Of a DNA stretch of 64,000 nucleotides, positions 50,558-59,944 are shown one piece after another. Each line of letters opens with the position of its first letter. The stretch's first letter is position 1. The stretch is from NCBI RefSeq assembly GCF_014694375.1, contig NZ_JAAUWW010000012.1, positions 1-64,000 of the forward strand, written 5' to 3'. Source of the stretch: Vibrio sp. S17_S38. GTDB taxonomy: Bacteria; Pseudomonadota; Gammaproteobacteria; Enterobacterales; Vibrionaceae. A program made the position numbers and the translations under genes. The notes under the pieces are model-generated. The model was not told the DNA's origin and made no database searches. It saw only the letters and a list, made by a program, of their open reading frames with translations.

Positions 50558-51284
50558 AGTATAACTTCCAGTTGTGACTAATGAATAATGAGCCTGCCAA
50601 AATGGGCAAGCATTCCTTTTTATATTGTTATTATTTTATACTGTTTACTATTCTAACGATCCTTGTTCAAACAATTAAGCACCTCTAACTAAACCCGATT
50701 AGATACATTTATGCTAATTAGGGAATAATGACTTAATCGATGAGAAAGTGATAAGTTCTGAAGTATTGCGAGAGGAATATTTACGACTGATTGCCATGTA
50801 AAGCGACGATGCAAGTGTGCGTTACAAGCAAAAAAATACAAGCATTGAGATGTAATCGGGGCAACTAAAATTGCTAATTTTTGAATTCTATTCTGATACA
50901 TACATCGACTCCTTGACCTGTATGATAACTAAAATAGGACGCATCCAAAGTGCGAACCGATACGAGCTAAAGCAACATCCATGCCATTTAGTAGCTCATC
51001 TCACTATTTCAGAATTTAACCCTAACAATAATCAATATAATAATCTACTAATTCAACAATAGAATAATAGATACTTTGATGTTAATGCATTGTTGCAAAA
51101 CAAAACACCAAAACTGAGTAAAAATTAAATACTAATAGCTGATTTTTTAACCTAAGTTTCATTCGACTATTAATACTTCCTTTATTTAGTTAAAAATCCT
51201 GATCTTCAATGATTAAAATCAGTATTAACCAAATAAAATAGGCTCTGCACGAATATCATGCAGAACCTAGATTTTAGCTACGTA
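50558..51284. other. Long oppA-oppB intergenic region
   Basis: 727 AT-rich bases. It holds an oppA-proximal hairpin at 51240-51268 and otherwise no RNA or gene I can support. A 70-codon minus frame at 50689-50901 lacks protein-like character. A separate oppB promoter is likely here. Confidence 0.5.
51233..51268 (-). terminator. Attenuator or terminator after oppA
   Basis: On the minus strand AGGTTCTGCA pairs with TGCAGAGCCT (one mismatch, 9-nt loop), followed by ATTTTATTT. It probably lets oppA be expressed above oppBCDF. Confidence 0.7.
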
Positions 51285-52907
51285 TTACTTAGCAATTTTA
51301 TAAAGATCTTTCGAGTAGATATTATCTTGCGCATTAGCTTTTGGGTAACCGCCAATAAGAGGATTCACCTGACGAACCGCAACATATTGATAAATCGGTG
51401 CGAATGGCATATCAGTCGCAAGCATCGTTTCTGCTTTTTGATAATAACTATTACGTGATTTTTCATCCGTTGAAGCCAATGCATCTGTTAATGCTTTATC
51501 ATAGGCTGGATTGTTGTAGAACATATCATTAGAACTATTGTCGCTACGTAATACGGATAAGAATGTTGAGGCTTCATTGTAATCGCCACACCAACCTGCA
51601 CGCATCACATCATAATTACCTTCACGACGATTATCTAAGTAAGTTTTCCACTCTTGGTTTTCAATCGTAACATTCACACCAAGTGATTTTTTCCACATAG
51701 AAGCAACCGCAACTGCAAGTTTCTTGTGATTTTCAGAGGTGTTATAAAGCAAACTAAACGACAACGGGTTACTGTGGTCAAAGCCTGATTCTTTCAGCAA
51801 TTCTTTTGCTTTTTCAATGCGCTCTTTTTGAGTCAATTTCGCATAATCAGGTAATGCAGCCGTAAATCCTGCGGTAACATCTGGAGTTAATGCGTAAGCT
51901 GGTTTTTGGCCTTGGCCTAGCAGGATTTTAGTGATCACATCACGGTCAATGGCATAAGATAAGGCTTCACGTACACGTCGATCATCGAATGGTTTTTTCT
52001 TAGTATTAAATCCGTAATAATAAGTACATAAGTAACCCGGGTTTTTAATCGTCTCTGGGTATTTTTGTTTCAAATGCTTGAACTGCTCATTCGGCACTTC
52101 ATAAGTCATATCAACTTCGCCCGCAAGAAAACGATTCATTGCAGAGACTTGGTTTTCAATTGGTAGGTACGTTACTTGGTTAAGAACGGTATCTTTATTA
52201 TCCCAATATTCAGTATTACGAACTAATACCATGCGCTCGTTCAATACCCATTTTTCTAATTTGAATGCACCGTTGCTGACCATGTTCTCAGGCTTAGTCC
52301 AGTTATCGCCATATTTTTCAACGACTTTTTGGTTAACTGGTACCATTGATGTGTGACCGGCCATTTGAACAAAATATGGCACAGGCGAATCAAGATTAAC
52401 TTCTAATGTTCTGTCATCAATAGCTTTTACGCCAAGCTTAGATTTGTCCATTTTACCATTGATAATTGCTTCAGCATTTTTCATGGTTGCCATTTGAAGG
52501 TAAGTGGCATAAGGCGATGCAGTGGCAGGATCTACAGAACGTTGCCATGCGAAAACAAAATCACCCGCGGTAACAGGATCACCATTTGACCATTTAGCGT
52601 CTTTGCGCAGGTGGAAAATAAACGTTTTGTTATCTTTAGTTTCCCAGCTTTCAGCAACACCTGGAATAACATTGCCTTCTCCATCTTGAATCACAAGGCC
52701 TTCAAACATATCACGGATAACGTTAGCTTCTGGCACGCCTTCCACTTTTTGAGGGTCAATTGAAGCAACTTCTGTACCGTTATCTCTGACCAAAATTTGA
52801 TCTTTGGCCAATTTCGTTCCAGCAGGAACTGTCGCCGCAAGAGAAGCGGCACTAAACATTAACCCAGCGGTTAACATTAAAGCTTGGGTGATTTTATTTT
52901 TATTCAT
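51285..52907 (-). CDS. oppA: Oligopeptide-binding protein OppA
   Basis: A 540-aa periplasmic binding protein with signal peptide 1-25 (cleavage after SLA). Family 5 signatures are present (VIPGVAESWETKDNKTFIF, then WSNGDPVTAGDFVFAWQRS and REALSYAIDRD). It captures peptides of 2-5 residues for OppBCDF. A GGAGTT ribosome-binding site precedes the ATG. Confidence 0.95.
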   Translation of the reverse strand: MNKNKITQALMLTAGLMFSAASLAATVPAGTKLAKDQILVRDNGTEVASIDPQKVEGVPEANVIRDMFEGLVIQDGEGNVIPGVAESWETKDNKTFIFHLRKDAKWSNGDPVTAGDFVFAWQRSVDPATASPYATYLQMATMKNAEAIINGKMDKSKLGVKAIDDRTLEVNLDSPVPYFVQMAGHTSMVPVNQKVVEKYGDNWTKPENMVSNGAFKLEKWVLNERMVLVRNTEYWDNKDTVLNQVTYLPIENQVSAMNRFLAGEVDMTYEVPNEQFKHLKQKYPETIKNPGYLCTYYYGFNTKKKPFDDRRVREALSYAIDRDVITKILLGQGQKPAYALTPDVTAGFTAALPDYAKLTQKERIEKAKELLKESGFDHSNPLSFSLLYNTSENHKKLAVAVASMWKKSLGVNVTIENQEWKTYLDNRREGNYDVMRAGWCGDYNEASTFLSVLRSDNSSNDMFYNNPAYDKALTDALASTDEKSRNSYYQKAETMLATDMPFAPIYQYVAVRQVNPLIGGYPKANAQDNIYSKDLYKIAK

Positions 52908-53519
52908 TTTAACTCCATTTATGGTTTATATGCATCCGTGACATCTTCATACTAAGTTCAGCAGGCTTGACTAATAATTAATCACAATTGAACGTTATCA
53001 TCTATTAGTTAGGAAATTTACCTTATAAAGATCCGATAACACTATCAATCTTTAACGTTAACAACCATAGATAATATTAAAAAATCCAACTTCATCGACA
53101 CTTTTACTTTTTAGGAGAATTAAAATTCAATAAATCACATAATGATGGAGTATTCACCCAAAAAAATTAACATATGAAGCAAAATAACCAGAATAAATAA
53201 TCAGAAAACAGGTTATTAAATAGCCGGAAAAAAGATAATACAACTCCAATGATGTAATTCCGCTAGCTTAATTTTTCATAGTTACAATTAAAGAAATGAC
53301 AAGTTTTATCAAATATCGAGCCTCTACGATATTTATATGAAATGACAAAGTTTGGATAATTATTACTTCTAACTCGATTCAAAAAGAACACTTTTTACTT
53401 TGTTTCCCCTTTCCTATTCATCAACACTGAAATCGATGCGAGATAAATGATCTACGCAGCTTTCATCGCTCCTCTATTTTAGCGGTGGATTTAATCAAGG
53501 AATAGATAAGAGAAATGAT
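52908..53519. other. Divergent region between oppA and chitinase genes
   Basis: 612 AT-rich bases. I see no credible ORF or RNA gene and no strong CRP or other palindromic site. It must hold the two divergent promoters. Confidence 0.5.
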
Positions 53520-56054
53520 ATGAAGCGTTTCAACCTGACCGCCGTAGCAATATCTTTAGCTTTAGGTTCTACAGCCGTAAGTGCTGCCCCCGGAGCCCCA
53601 GCTTTAGATATGTACGGTTCAAAAAATTTACAATTTTCAAAAATTGACCTCGCAATGGAAACGACTGCTGGCTATAACAGCATGGTTCAATACCATGACA
53701 ATGCTCAAGTAGACATAATATTTAATCAATACAGCGGCGATACTGGTAATACTTACAATATTTACTTTGATGGTAATGTTGTCGCATCAGGGCCAATCAA
53801 TGGAAGCCAAACCAAAGCATCATTTACATACCCTAAAGGCGGTGTGTATCAAATGGTGATCGAAGCTTGCGATGAAACAGGTTGCACCAAATCAAAATCA
53901 GAAGCACTAACGATTGCAGATACCGATGGCTCACACTTAGCACCATTGGTAATGAATACCGACCCAAACAATAAGAGCTACAACACAGACAAAAATACAG
54001 TTGTAGGCACTTATTTCGTTGAATGGGGCATTTATGACCGTGGTTATACCGTCGATAACCTTCCCGTTGATAACTTAACCCATATCTTATACGGCTTCAT
54101 CCCAATCTGTGGGCCAAATGAGTCACTAAAATCAGTAGGTGGTAATAGTTTTAATGCCCTACAAACAGCTTGCCAGGGCGTACCGGATTACAATGTTGTC
54201 GTTCATGACCCTTGGGCTGCATACCAAAAAAGCTTTGCACAAGCTGGACAAAATTATGATTCACCAATAAAGGGAAACTTCGGGATGTTAATGGCGCTCA
54301 AACAGCGTAATCCCGATCTTAAAATTATCCCATCGGTTGGTGGCTGGACTCTTTCTGATCCTTTCTTTTCTTTCACCGACAAATCCAAACGCGATATTTT
54401 TGTCGCTTCAGTTAAAAAATTCTTAACCACTTGGAAGTTCTTTGATGGTGTCGATATTGACTGGGAATTCCCCGGTGGTGATGGTGAAAATGCCAACTTA
54501 GGTGACCCACAAAAAGATGGGCCAGCTTACGTTACACTAATGCAAGAACTCCGTGCGATGTTGGATCAGCTTGAAGCTGATACCGGCAGAGAATATGAGT
54601 TAACTTCTGCTATTGGTGCAGGCTACGACAAAATAGAAGATGTCAATTATGGCCAAGCCTCCCAATATATGGATTATATCTTTGCCATGACTTACGATTT
54701 CTACGGTGGTTGGAATAATGCCCCTGGACATCAAACTGGCCTTTATTGTGGTAGCTTTATGTTACCTGGCCAATGTGATGGCACAGGTATTGATGCGGAA
54801 GGTAAGCCATTTAAAGGCCCCGCTTATACCGTGGATAACGCCATTACTGCACTACTAGCTCAAGGCGTCCCGGCTAATAAATTAGTAGCGGGTGCCGCTA
54901 TGTATGGTCGTGGTTGGGATGGCGTTATGCCTTCAAGCTTAACTGATCCAAACGATCCAATGACAGGCACAGGTAGTGGCAAATTTTCTGGCTCAAAAGC
55001 ACAAGGTGTGTGGGAAGCTGGCATCATCGATTATAAAGGTCTGAAAGACAATATGGTTGGACCCAATGGTCAAGGGATCAATGGCTATGAAGTCGGTTAT
55101 GATGAGCAAGCTGAAGCCGCTTGGGTATGGAACCGCTCTAACGGAAAATTGTTAACTTATGATAGCCCTCGCTCAGTAATCGCTAAAGGTCAATACGCTC
55201 GTAGCCTAGGCCTAGCTGGTTTATTCTCATGGGAAATTGATGCCGATAATGGCGATATACTTAATGCCATGCATGAAGGCTTATCGGGCGAAGCATCCAA
55301 TCATGCACCAACAGCAAGTGCAGGTATGGATAAAGTAGTCGTTGGCCCTACCTCGGTCACTCTAGATGGTTCTAAATCAAGTGATAAAGGTGGTTCAATT
55401 GCCTCTTATGCTTGGACACAAACCTCTGGTACAGCAGTAAACCTAACCAATGCTAATAGTGCTAAAGCCAGCTTTAATATACAAGAAGTGACAGAGTCAC
55501 AAACTCTTATTTTCTCATTAACAGTGACCGATAACGAAGGTACAACAGCAAGCGATACGGTAGTAATAACAGTAAACCCTGTTGATGTTCCTGTAGACAA
55601 TACCGCGCCAGTTGCAGCAATAACCGCTCCAGAGCAAGTGCAAGCAGGCGATACGGTTGTAGTTGACGCTTCGGGTTCTTCGGATACTGAAGGTGATTCG
55701 CTCACTTACACTTGGACACTACCAACCGGTATTTCAGGAACAGGTTCTAGCATCAACTTCGTAGCGGGTGAATACGATGTAGATACCACCTTGAACTTTA
55801 CCGTTACGGTTAGCGATGGAGAGTTGTCTAGCTCAACTTCGACCTCTGTTGTGATATTGAAAACCACTGGTACGGTAGAGCCAGATCCAACTTGTGATAA
55901 TGAATGGGATACGGCTGCGGTTTATTCGGGCGGTGATCAAGTCACATCTGGTGGAACACTCTATGAAGCAAAATGGTGGACAACCGGTGAAAATCCATCT
56001 CAAACAGGTGAATGGGGTGTCTGGAAAAACCTTGGTGCTGCAAGTTGCAACTAA
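53520..56054 (+). CDS. chiA: Secreted GH18 chitinase, ChiA-2 type
   Basis: An 844-aa exported endochitinase. It has signal peptide 1-22 and an N-terminal Fn3-like ChiN domain to about 130. The GH18 barrel spans about 155-575, with the catalytic motif D309-G-V-D-I-D-W-E316 intact. Two PKD-like domains (about 592-690 and 694-782) and a C-terminal CBM5/12 chitin-binding module (about 792-844, EWDTAAVYSGGDQV) follow. Length and layout match Vibrio cholerae ChiA-2. It breaks chitin to oligomers outside the cell. Confidence 0.95.
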   Translation: MKRFNLTAVAISLALGSTAVSAAPGAPALDMYGSKNLQFSKIDLAMETTAGYNSMVQYHDNAQVDIIFNQYSGDTGNTYNIYFDGNVVASGPINGSQTKASFTYPKGGVYQMVIEACDETGCTKSKSEALTIADTDGSHLAPLVMNTDPNNKSYNTDKNTVVGTYFVEWGIYDRGYTVDNLPVDNLTHILYGFIPICGPNESLKSVGGNSFNALQTACQGVPDYNVVVHDPWAAYQKSFAQAGQNYDSPIKGNFGMLMALKQRNPDLKIIPSVGGWTLSDPFFSFTDKSKRDIFVASVKKFLTTWKFFDGVDIDWEFPGGDGENANLGDPQKDGPAYVTLMQELRAMLDQLEADTGREYELTSAIGAGYDKIEDVNYGQASQYMDYIFAMTYDFYGGWNNAPGHQTGLYCGSFMLPGQCDGTGIDAEGKPFKGPAYTVDNAITALLAQGVPANKLVAGAAMYGRGWDGVMPSSLTDPNDPMTGTGSGKFSGSKAQGVWEAGIIDYKGLKDNMVGPNGQGINGYEVGYDEQAEAAWVWNRSNGKLLTYDSPRSVIAKGQYARSLGLAGLFSWEIDADNGDILNAMHEGLSGEASNHAPTASAGMDKVVVGPTSVTLDGSKSSDKGGSIASYAWTQTSGTAVNLTNANSAKASFNIQEVTESQTLIFSLTVTDNEGTTASDTVVITVNPVDVPVDNTAPVAAITAPEQVQAGDTVVVDASGSSDTEGDSLTYTWTLPTGISGTGSSINFVAGEYDVDTTLNFTVTVSDGELSSSTSTSVVILKTTGTVEPDPTCDNEWDTAAVYSGGDQVTSGGTLYEAKWWTTGENPSQTGEWGVWKNLGAASCN

Positions 56055-56132
56055 AGTACCCGAGATAATCGACTAACAAGTCGTTAATATACAAATTGTT
56101 AATACGATTATTTGCAAAATTAACACAACGAA

Positions 56133-56164
56133 AAAGCCTCTGGGATTAAACAACCAGAGGCTTT
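56133..56164 (+). terminator. Terminator after chitinase gene
   Basis: An 11-bp stem AAAGCCTCTGG/CCAGAGGCTTT with a 10-nt loop. It is flanked by A and T runs, so it is probably bidirectional with the moa cluster. Confidence 0.85.
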
Positions 56165-56203
56165 CATTTACTCAGTTTTAAGCAAGATTCACTAGTCTAT
56201 CTT

Positions 56204-56674
56204 TTATTTTATCCAACGTTCAGCAGCTTTAGCATCACAATCTCGTGACTCTAACCAGCGAACACCATCGCCTGTGCGTTCTTTTTTCCAAAATGGCGCT
56301 TGTGTTTTTAAGTAATCCATCACAAATTCACATGCTTCAAATGCCGCATTACGATGTGCACTTGATACACCCACAAATACAATTTGATCACCTAAATCTA
56401 AATCACCCACACGATGGATCACTCGGATTTTCAATAACGGCCAACGTTGTTTGGCTTGTTCACAAATATTAATCAATGAGCGCTCTGTCATGCCTGGATA
56501 ATGCTCCAAACTCAAACCTGTAACATTATCGCCTAAATTCATATCTCGGACTTTACCAACAAACGTTACGACCGCGCCCGCTTGAGTTCCTTGAGCCAAC
56601 TGAGCGTATTCCTCGCCAACATCAAAATCGTCATAAGGCACTGAAACCATTTCAAATGAGTTCAAATCACTCAT
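56204..56674 (-). CDS. moaE: Molybdopterin synthase catalytic subunit MoaE
   Basis: A 156-aa subunit that, with MoaD, inserts sulfur into precursor Z. The family motif HRVGDLDLGDQIVFVGVSSAHR is complete, as is the catalytic Lys region LKTQAPFWKKER. It is last in the moaACDE operon and starts 1 bp after moaD. Confidence 0.95.
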   Translation of the reverse strand: MSDLNSFEMVSVPYDDFDVGEEYAQLAQGTQAGAVVTFVGKVRDMNLGDNVTGLSLEHYPGMTERSLINICEQAKQRWPLLKIRVIHRVGDLDLGDQIVFVGVSSAHRNAAFEACEFVMDYLKTQAPFWKKERTGDGVRWLESRDCDAKAAERWIK

Positions 56675-56675
56675 A

Positions 56676-56921
56676 CTAACCTCCGGTCACCGGTGGAAAA
56701 AAGGCCACTTCATCACCCGATCTCACCAACGTTTCCATCGAAACCATATCTTGATTTATCGCGACTAACAGCTTACCTGCTTGTAGCGCTTGTTGCCACT
56801 GCCCACCCTTTCGACAAAGCTGTTCACGCAACGCATCAGCAGTAATATTATTGGTATCGACATTAATACTGTCTTCACCAATTTGCTCACGAGTTTGAGC
56901 AAAAAATAATACTTTAATCAT
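56676..56921 (-). CDS. moaD: Molybdopterin synthase sulfur carrier MoaD
   Basis: An 81-aa ubiquitin-like sulfur carrier ending in the essential Gly-Gly (FFPPVTGG), which is thiocarboxylated by MoeB. It is coupled to moaE. Confidence 0.95.
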   Translation of the reverse strand: MIKVLFFAQTREQIGEDSINVDTNNITADALREQLCRKGGQWQQALQAGKLLVAINQDMVSMETLVRSGDEVAFFPPVTGG

Positions 56922-56935
56922 ATTAAAAACCTTAT

Positions 56936-57412
56936 CTATAGCGCTTTGAAATGACCAGATTTTCCACCGGTTTTTTCAAGTAAACGGACATTACCAATGA
57001 CCATGTCTTTTTGTACTGCTTTACACATATCATAGATTGTTAATGCGGCAACTGATGCGGCGGTTAAGGCTTCCATCTCCACGCCAGTTTTACCGGTAAG
57101 TTTGCACAAAGATTCAATTCGCACTTGGTTAGTTTCTGGTAGTGCTTGTAAATGCACCTCTACTTTGGTCAACAATAAAGGATGACACAGCGGGATCAAA
57201 TCCCACGTTTTTTTTGCTGCTTGGATCCCAGCAATACGCGCCGTCGCAAAAACATCGCCCTTATGATGATCACCCGAAACAATTAGCTGTAATGTCTCTG
57301 CTGACATGCTCACCCATGCTTCTGCGCGGGCTTCGCGAACCGTTTCTTGCTTGGCAGAGACATCCACCATATTCGCTTCACCTGAAGCATTAATGTGTGT
57401 AAGTTTTTCCAC
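56936..57412 (-). CDS. moaC: Cyclic pyranopterin monophosphate synthase MoaC
   Basis: A 158-aa enzyme acting after MoaA in molybdenum cofactor synthesis. Family residues are conserved: [30 protein letters not shown] and [22 protein letters not shown]. The start is GTG 57412 ([17 protein letters not shown]), aligned with E. coli MoaC and preceded by AGGA. An upstream extension to 57448 is not supported. Confidence 0.95.
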   Translation of the reverse strand: MEKLTHINASGEANMVDVSAKQETVREARAEAWVSMSAETLQLIVSGDHHKGDVFATARIAGIQAAKKTWDLIPLCHPLLLTKVEVHLQALPETNQVRIESLCKLTGKTGVEMEALTAASVAALTIYDMCKAVQKDMVIGNVRLLEKTGGKSGHFKAL

Positions 57413-57500
57413 GTTAAAATTCCTGTCGCAACACTCATATTGAACCATTACTTAACGGTAAAATATGAGCGTGAAAATATAGAGAAAAAGAAGAGTAGAT

Positions 57501-58556
57501 TTATCCACCGATGGAGGCTAAATGAGGCGTCATACCAGTATTACCATCTTGTAAAAAATGGCTTACAGATTTGGTTTTCAGGGCGCCTTGAATTCGCTCA
57601 ATCAAAGCCCCCTCTTGCTGATCTTGTTCAAGCAAATCACGTAACTCCACACCATGTTCGCCAAACAAGCACAAGTGTAGTTTACCCGTTGCTGAAATTC
57701 GAAGGCGGTTACAGGTTTCACAAAAGCCTTTCTCATACGGCATGATGAGACCTATTTCACCAAGGTAATCAGGATGAACAAATACTTGCGCAGGACCGTC
57801 ATTGGCTTCTTTAATTTTTAGTAACCAACCATTCGCAATCAAGTGATTACGGATACTAACACCAGATTGATGTTGCTCTTTAAACAAGGTATCCATCTCA
57901 CCGGTTTGCATCAATTCTATGAAACGTAATTGAATCGGCCTTGTTTTAATCCAATGAAGAAAACTCGGTAATGACTGGCCATTAAGTTGTTTAAGCAAAA
58001 CCACATTAACCTTGACTTGCTGGTAACCGATTTCAAATGCTCGTTCAATACCATTCATCACATCATGGAATTTGTTTTCACCCGTAATTTGATGGAATAA
58101 CTTAGGATCAAGACTATCGACACTCACATTAATATGAGTAAGACCAGCATCTTTCCATGCGTCAACTTGCTTTGCCATACGATAACCATTAGTGGTTGTC
58201 GCGACTTTATCAATGCCTTGAGTTTGAGCAACACTGCCAATAATATCGGTAAAATCTTTGCGTAGGCTCGGCTCACCACCAGTTAAACGGACTTTTGTAG
58301 TCCCACAATCAGCAAACGCTTTAACAACACGTTTGATCTCAGATTGATTTAAAAAAGATGAATTTTTACGGCCAGTTGGATGATACCCATCCGGTAAGCA
58401 ATAGGTACATTTGAAATTACAGACGTCAGTAATCGACAGACGCAAGTAATAAAACTTACGCTGAAAATTATCGACAAATTCCGCAGAACCTGAAGTCGGA
58501 GAGTCCCAAAAACCCTCCTTTTCTTGAGGAGTATATAGATTCACTAATTGGGTCAC
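57501..58556 (-). CDS. moaA: GTP 3',8-cyclase MoaA
   Basis: A radical SAM enzyme of about 351 aa that starts molybdopterin synthesis from GTP. The N-terminal 4Fe-4S motif is CNFKCTYC, the C-terminal cluster ligands lie in CETCNRLR and CLFG, and the essential GG ends the protein. I favour GTG 58556 with AGGTG upstream over a TTG at 58571. The first 25-30 residues before [11 protein letters not shown] are longer than in V. cholerae MoaA. No moaB lies between moaA and moaC. Confidence 0.94.
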   Translation of the reverse strand: MTQLVNLYTPQEKEGFWDSPTSGSAEFVDNFQRKFYYLRLSITDVCNFKCTYCLPDGYHPTGRKNSSFLNQSEIKRVVKAFADCGTTKVRLTGGEPSLRKDFTDIIGSVAQTQGIDKVATTTNGYRMAKQVDAWKDAGLTHINVSVDSLDPKLFHQITGENKFHDVMNGIERAFEIGYQQVKVNVVLLKQLNGQSLPSFLHWIKTRPIQLRFIELMQTGEMDTLFKEQHQSGVSIRNHLIANGWLLKIKEANDGPAQVFVHPDYLGEIGLIMPYEKGFCETCNRLRISATGKLHLCLFGEHGVELRDLLEQDQQEGALIERIQGALKTKSVSHFLQDGNTGMTPHLASIGG

Positions 58557-58988
58557 GAAACACCTTTCCAAATACGGGAGGAATGCTCATTTCTAAACAA
58601 ACCCTGGTGACAATTATTGTCACTGGCTTTAAAAACCTATCCAGCTTTCATTATTCGGATGACGTTAACGACATTGATCAAATAAAGAATGAACTTAGTG
58701 ATTAAAGCTCGGAGTTATGACATAACAATCGAAGCTTCATTACTGAATAATCGATTGGTAAGAATATTAATAAAGTCTACGCAAGAAACGTGATTTTTTC
58801 CATACCCATTTCAGGCTAAGACCGTTATATTTAGTAATCCAAATCAAAGAAACGCGAATAAATAGTAAGTTCATACTTAAAGCTGTTGAGATAAGTGGAC
58901 ATAGTCAACAAATCTGCGGCTTCAAGTAAGATAAGTATAATTTACGTTATTGTTTTAATTAGGTACTACTTCACATAAGAACTTTTCT
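58557..58988. other. Divergent region between moaA and ybhK
   Basis: About 430 bases with a perfect inverted repeat at 58607-58623 (GTGACAA-TTA-TTGTCAC). A half-end of the intergenic repeat lies at 58916-58939. I cannot see a convincing molybdenum-cofactor riboswitch. Confidence 0.5.
58607..58623. promoter_or_regulatory. Perfect inverted repeat upstream of moaA
   Basis: GTGACAATTATTGTCAC has 7-bp arms with a 3-bp centre. It lies about 50 bp upstream of the likely moaA start. It could be an operator or an RNA hairpin in the leader. Confidence 0.5.
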
Positions 58989-59879
58989 ATGACTATTCAT
59001 AAAAAAAACAAAGTTGTCGCTATTGGTGGTGGGCATGGCTTAGGCCGAATACTAGCCGCCTTAAAAGATTTTGGGGCCAACGCTACGGGTATTGTTGCCA
59101 CAACCGATAATGGCGGCTCAACTGGTCGCATCCGACAATGCCAAGGCGGAATAGCTTGGGGCGATACACGTAACTGCATTAATCAGTTAATCACAGAGCC
59201 GACAACAAGCTCAATGATGTTTGAATATCGCTTTCGTGGAGCGGGAGAACTCAATGGGCATAATTTAGGCAACCTGATGCTAACAGCCCTAGATAACCTG
59301 TCTATTCGACCTCTTGAAGCGATTAATTTGATCCGAGACATGTTGCAAGTTGAAGTTAATATCGTACCAATGTCGGAACACCCAGCCGATCTCACTGCTC
59401 TTTCAATCTCAGGTAAATGGGTTCGAGGTGAAACTAACGTCGATGATATGTCGGAACCTTTGCAACGATTGTATGTAGAGCCTGAAGTCCCTGCGACAGA
59501 TGAGGGCATTCAGGCAATCCAAGAAGCCGATTGCATTATTCTTGGCCCTGGAAGTTTTCTAACTAGTATAATGCCTCCATTATTACTGCCAGAATTAGGC
59601 AAAGCGATTGCTGAACGAACCCAAGCCAAAGTGGTCTTTATCGATAATCTCGATAATGAATATGGGCCTGCGGGTATGATGACTCTCGAAAAAAGACTCC
59701 AATGGTGTCAAAGAGCTTGCGGTGGACGAAAGGTGGATATTCTACTAGGTGAAAACTTTAGCGATGAACTCAAAGCGAATTATCAATGTATTGAAGTGAA
59801 TTTAGCATCACCAAATCACGAATGGCGGCACGATCGTAAGAAATTACAGCAGGAAATTGAGAAAATCATTTTGCAATAA
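58989..59879 (+). CDS. ybhK: YvcK/YbhK-family protein (CofD-like)
   Basis: A 296-aa protein of the gluconeogenesis factor/CofD-like fold. An N-terminal VVAIGGGHGLGRIL loop precedes TTDNGGSTGRIR, both typical of nucleotide-sugar binding in YvcK. The position divergent from moaA matches E. coli ybhK. It is linked to cell envelope and carbon metabolism; the biochemical role is uncertain. Confidence 0.92.
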   Translation: MTIHKKNKVVAIGGGHGLGRILAALKDFGANATGIVATTDNGGSTGRIRQCQGGIAWGDTRNCINQLITEPTTSSMMFEYRFRGAGELNGHNLGNLMLTALDNLSIRPLEAINLIRDMLQVEVNIVPMSEHPADLTALSISGKWVRGETNVDDMSEPLQRLYVEPEVPATDEGIQAIQEADCIILGPGSFLTSIMPPLLLPELGKAIAERTQAKVVFIDNLDNEYGPAGMMTLEKRLQWCQRACGGRKVDILLGENFSDELKANYQCIEVNLASPNHEWRHDRKKLQQEIEKIILQ

Positions 59880-59899
59880 ACGAACTTCCGGACACAGTA

Positions 59900-59938
59900 T
59901 AAACATCGTGACTCACATCCATGTGAACACGATGTTTA
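59900..59938. terminator. Hairpin between ybhK and uvrB
   Basis: An 11-bp stem TAAACATCGTG/CACGATGTTTA encloses a further TCACAT/ATGTGA pairing, between convergent 3' ends. Confidence 0.7.
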
Positions 59939-59944
59939 CGGTCA

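Noticed and set aside
50689..50901. 70-codon minus-strand frame between oppA and oppB
   Set aside because: It has no ribosome-binding site, no recognisable motif, and composition typical of non-coding AT-rich DNA.
58572..58988. Molybdenum-cofactor riboswitch upstream of moaA
   Set aside because: I could not match the conserved core by eye; a covariance-model search would be needed.
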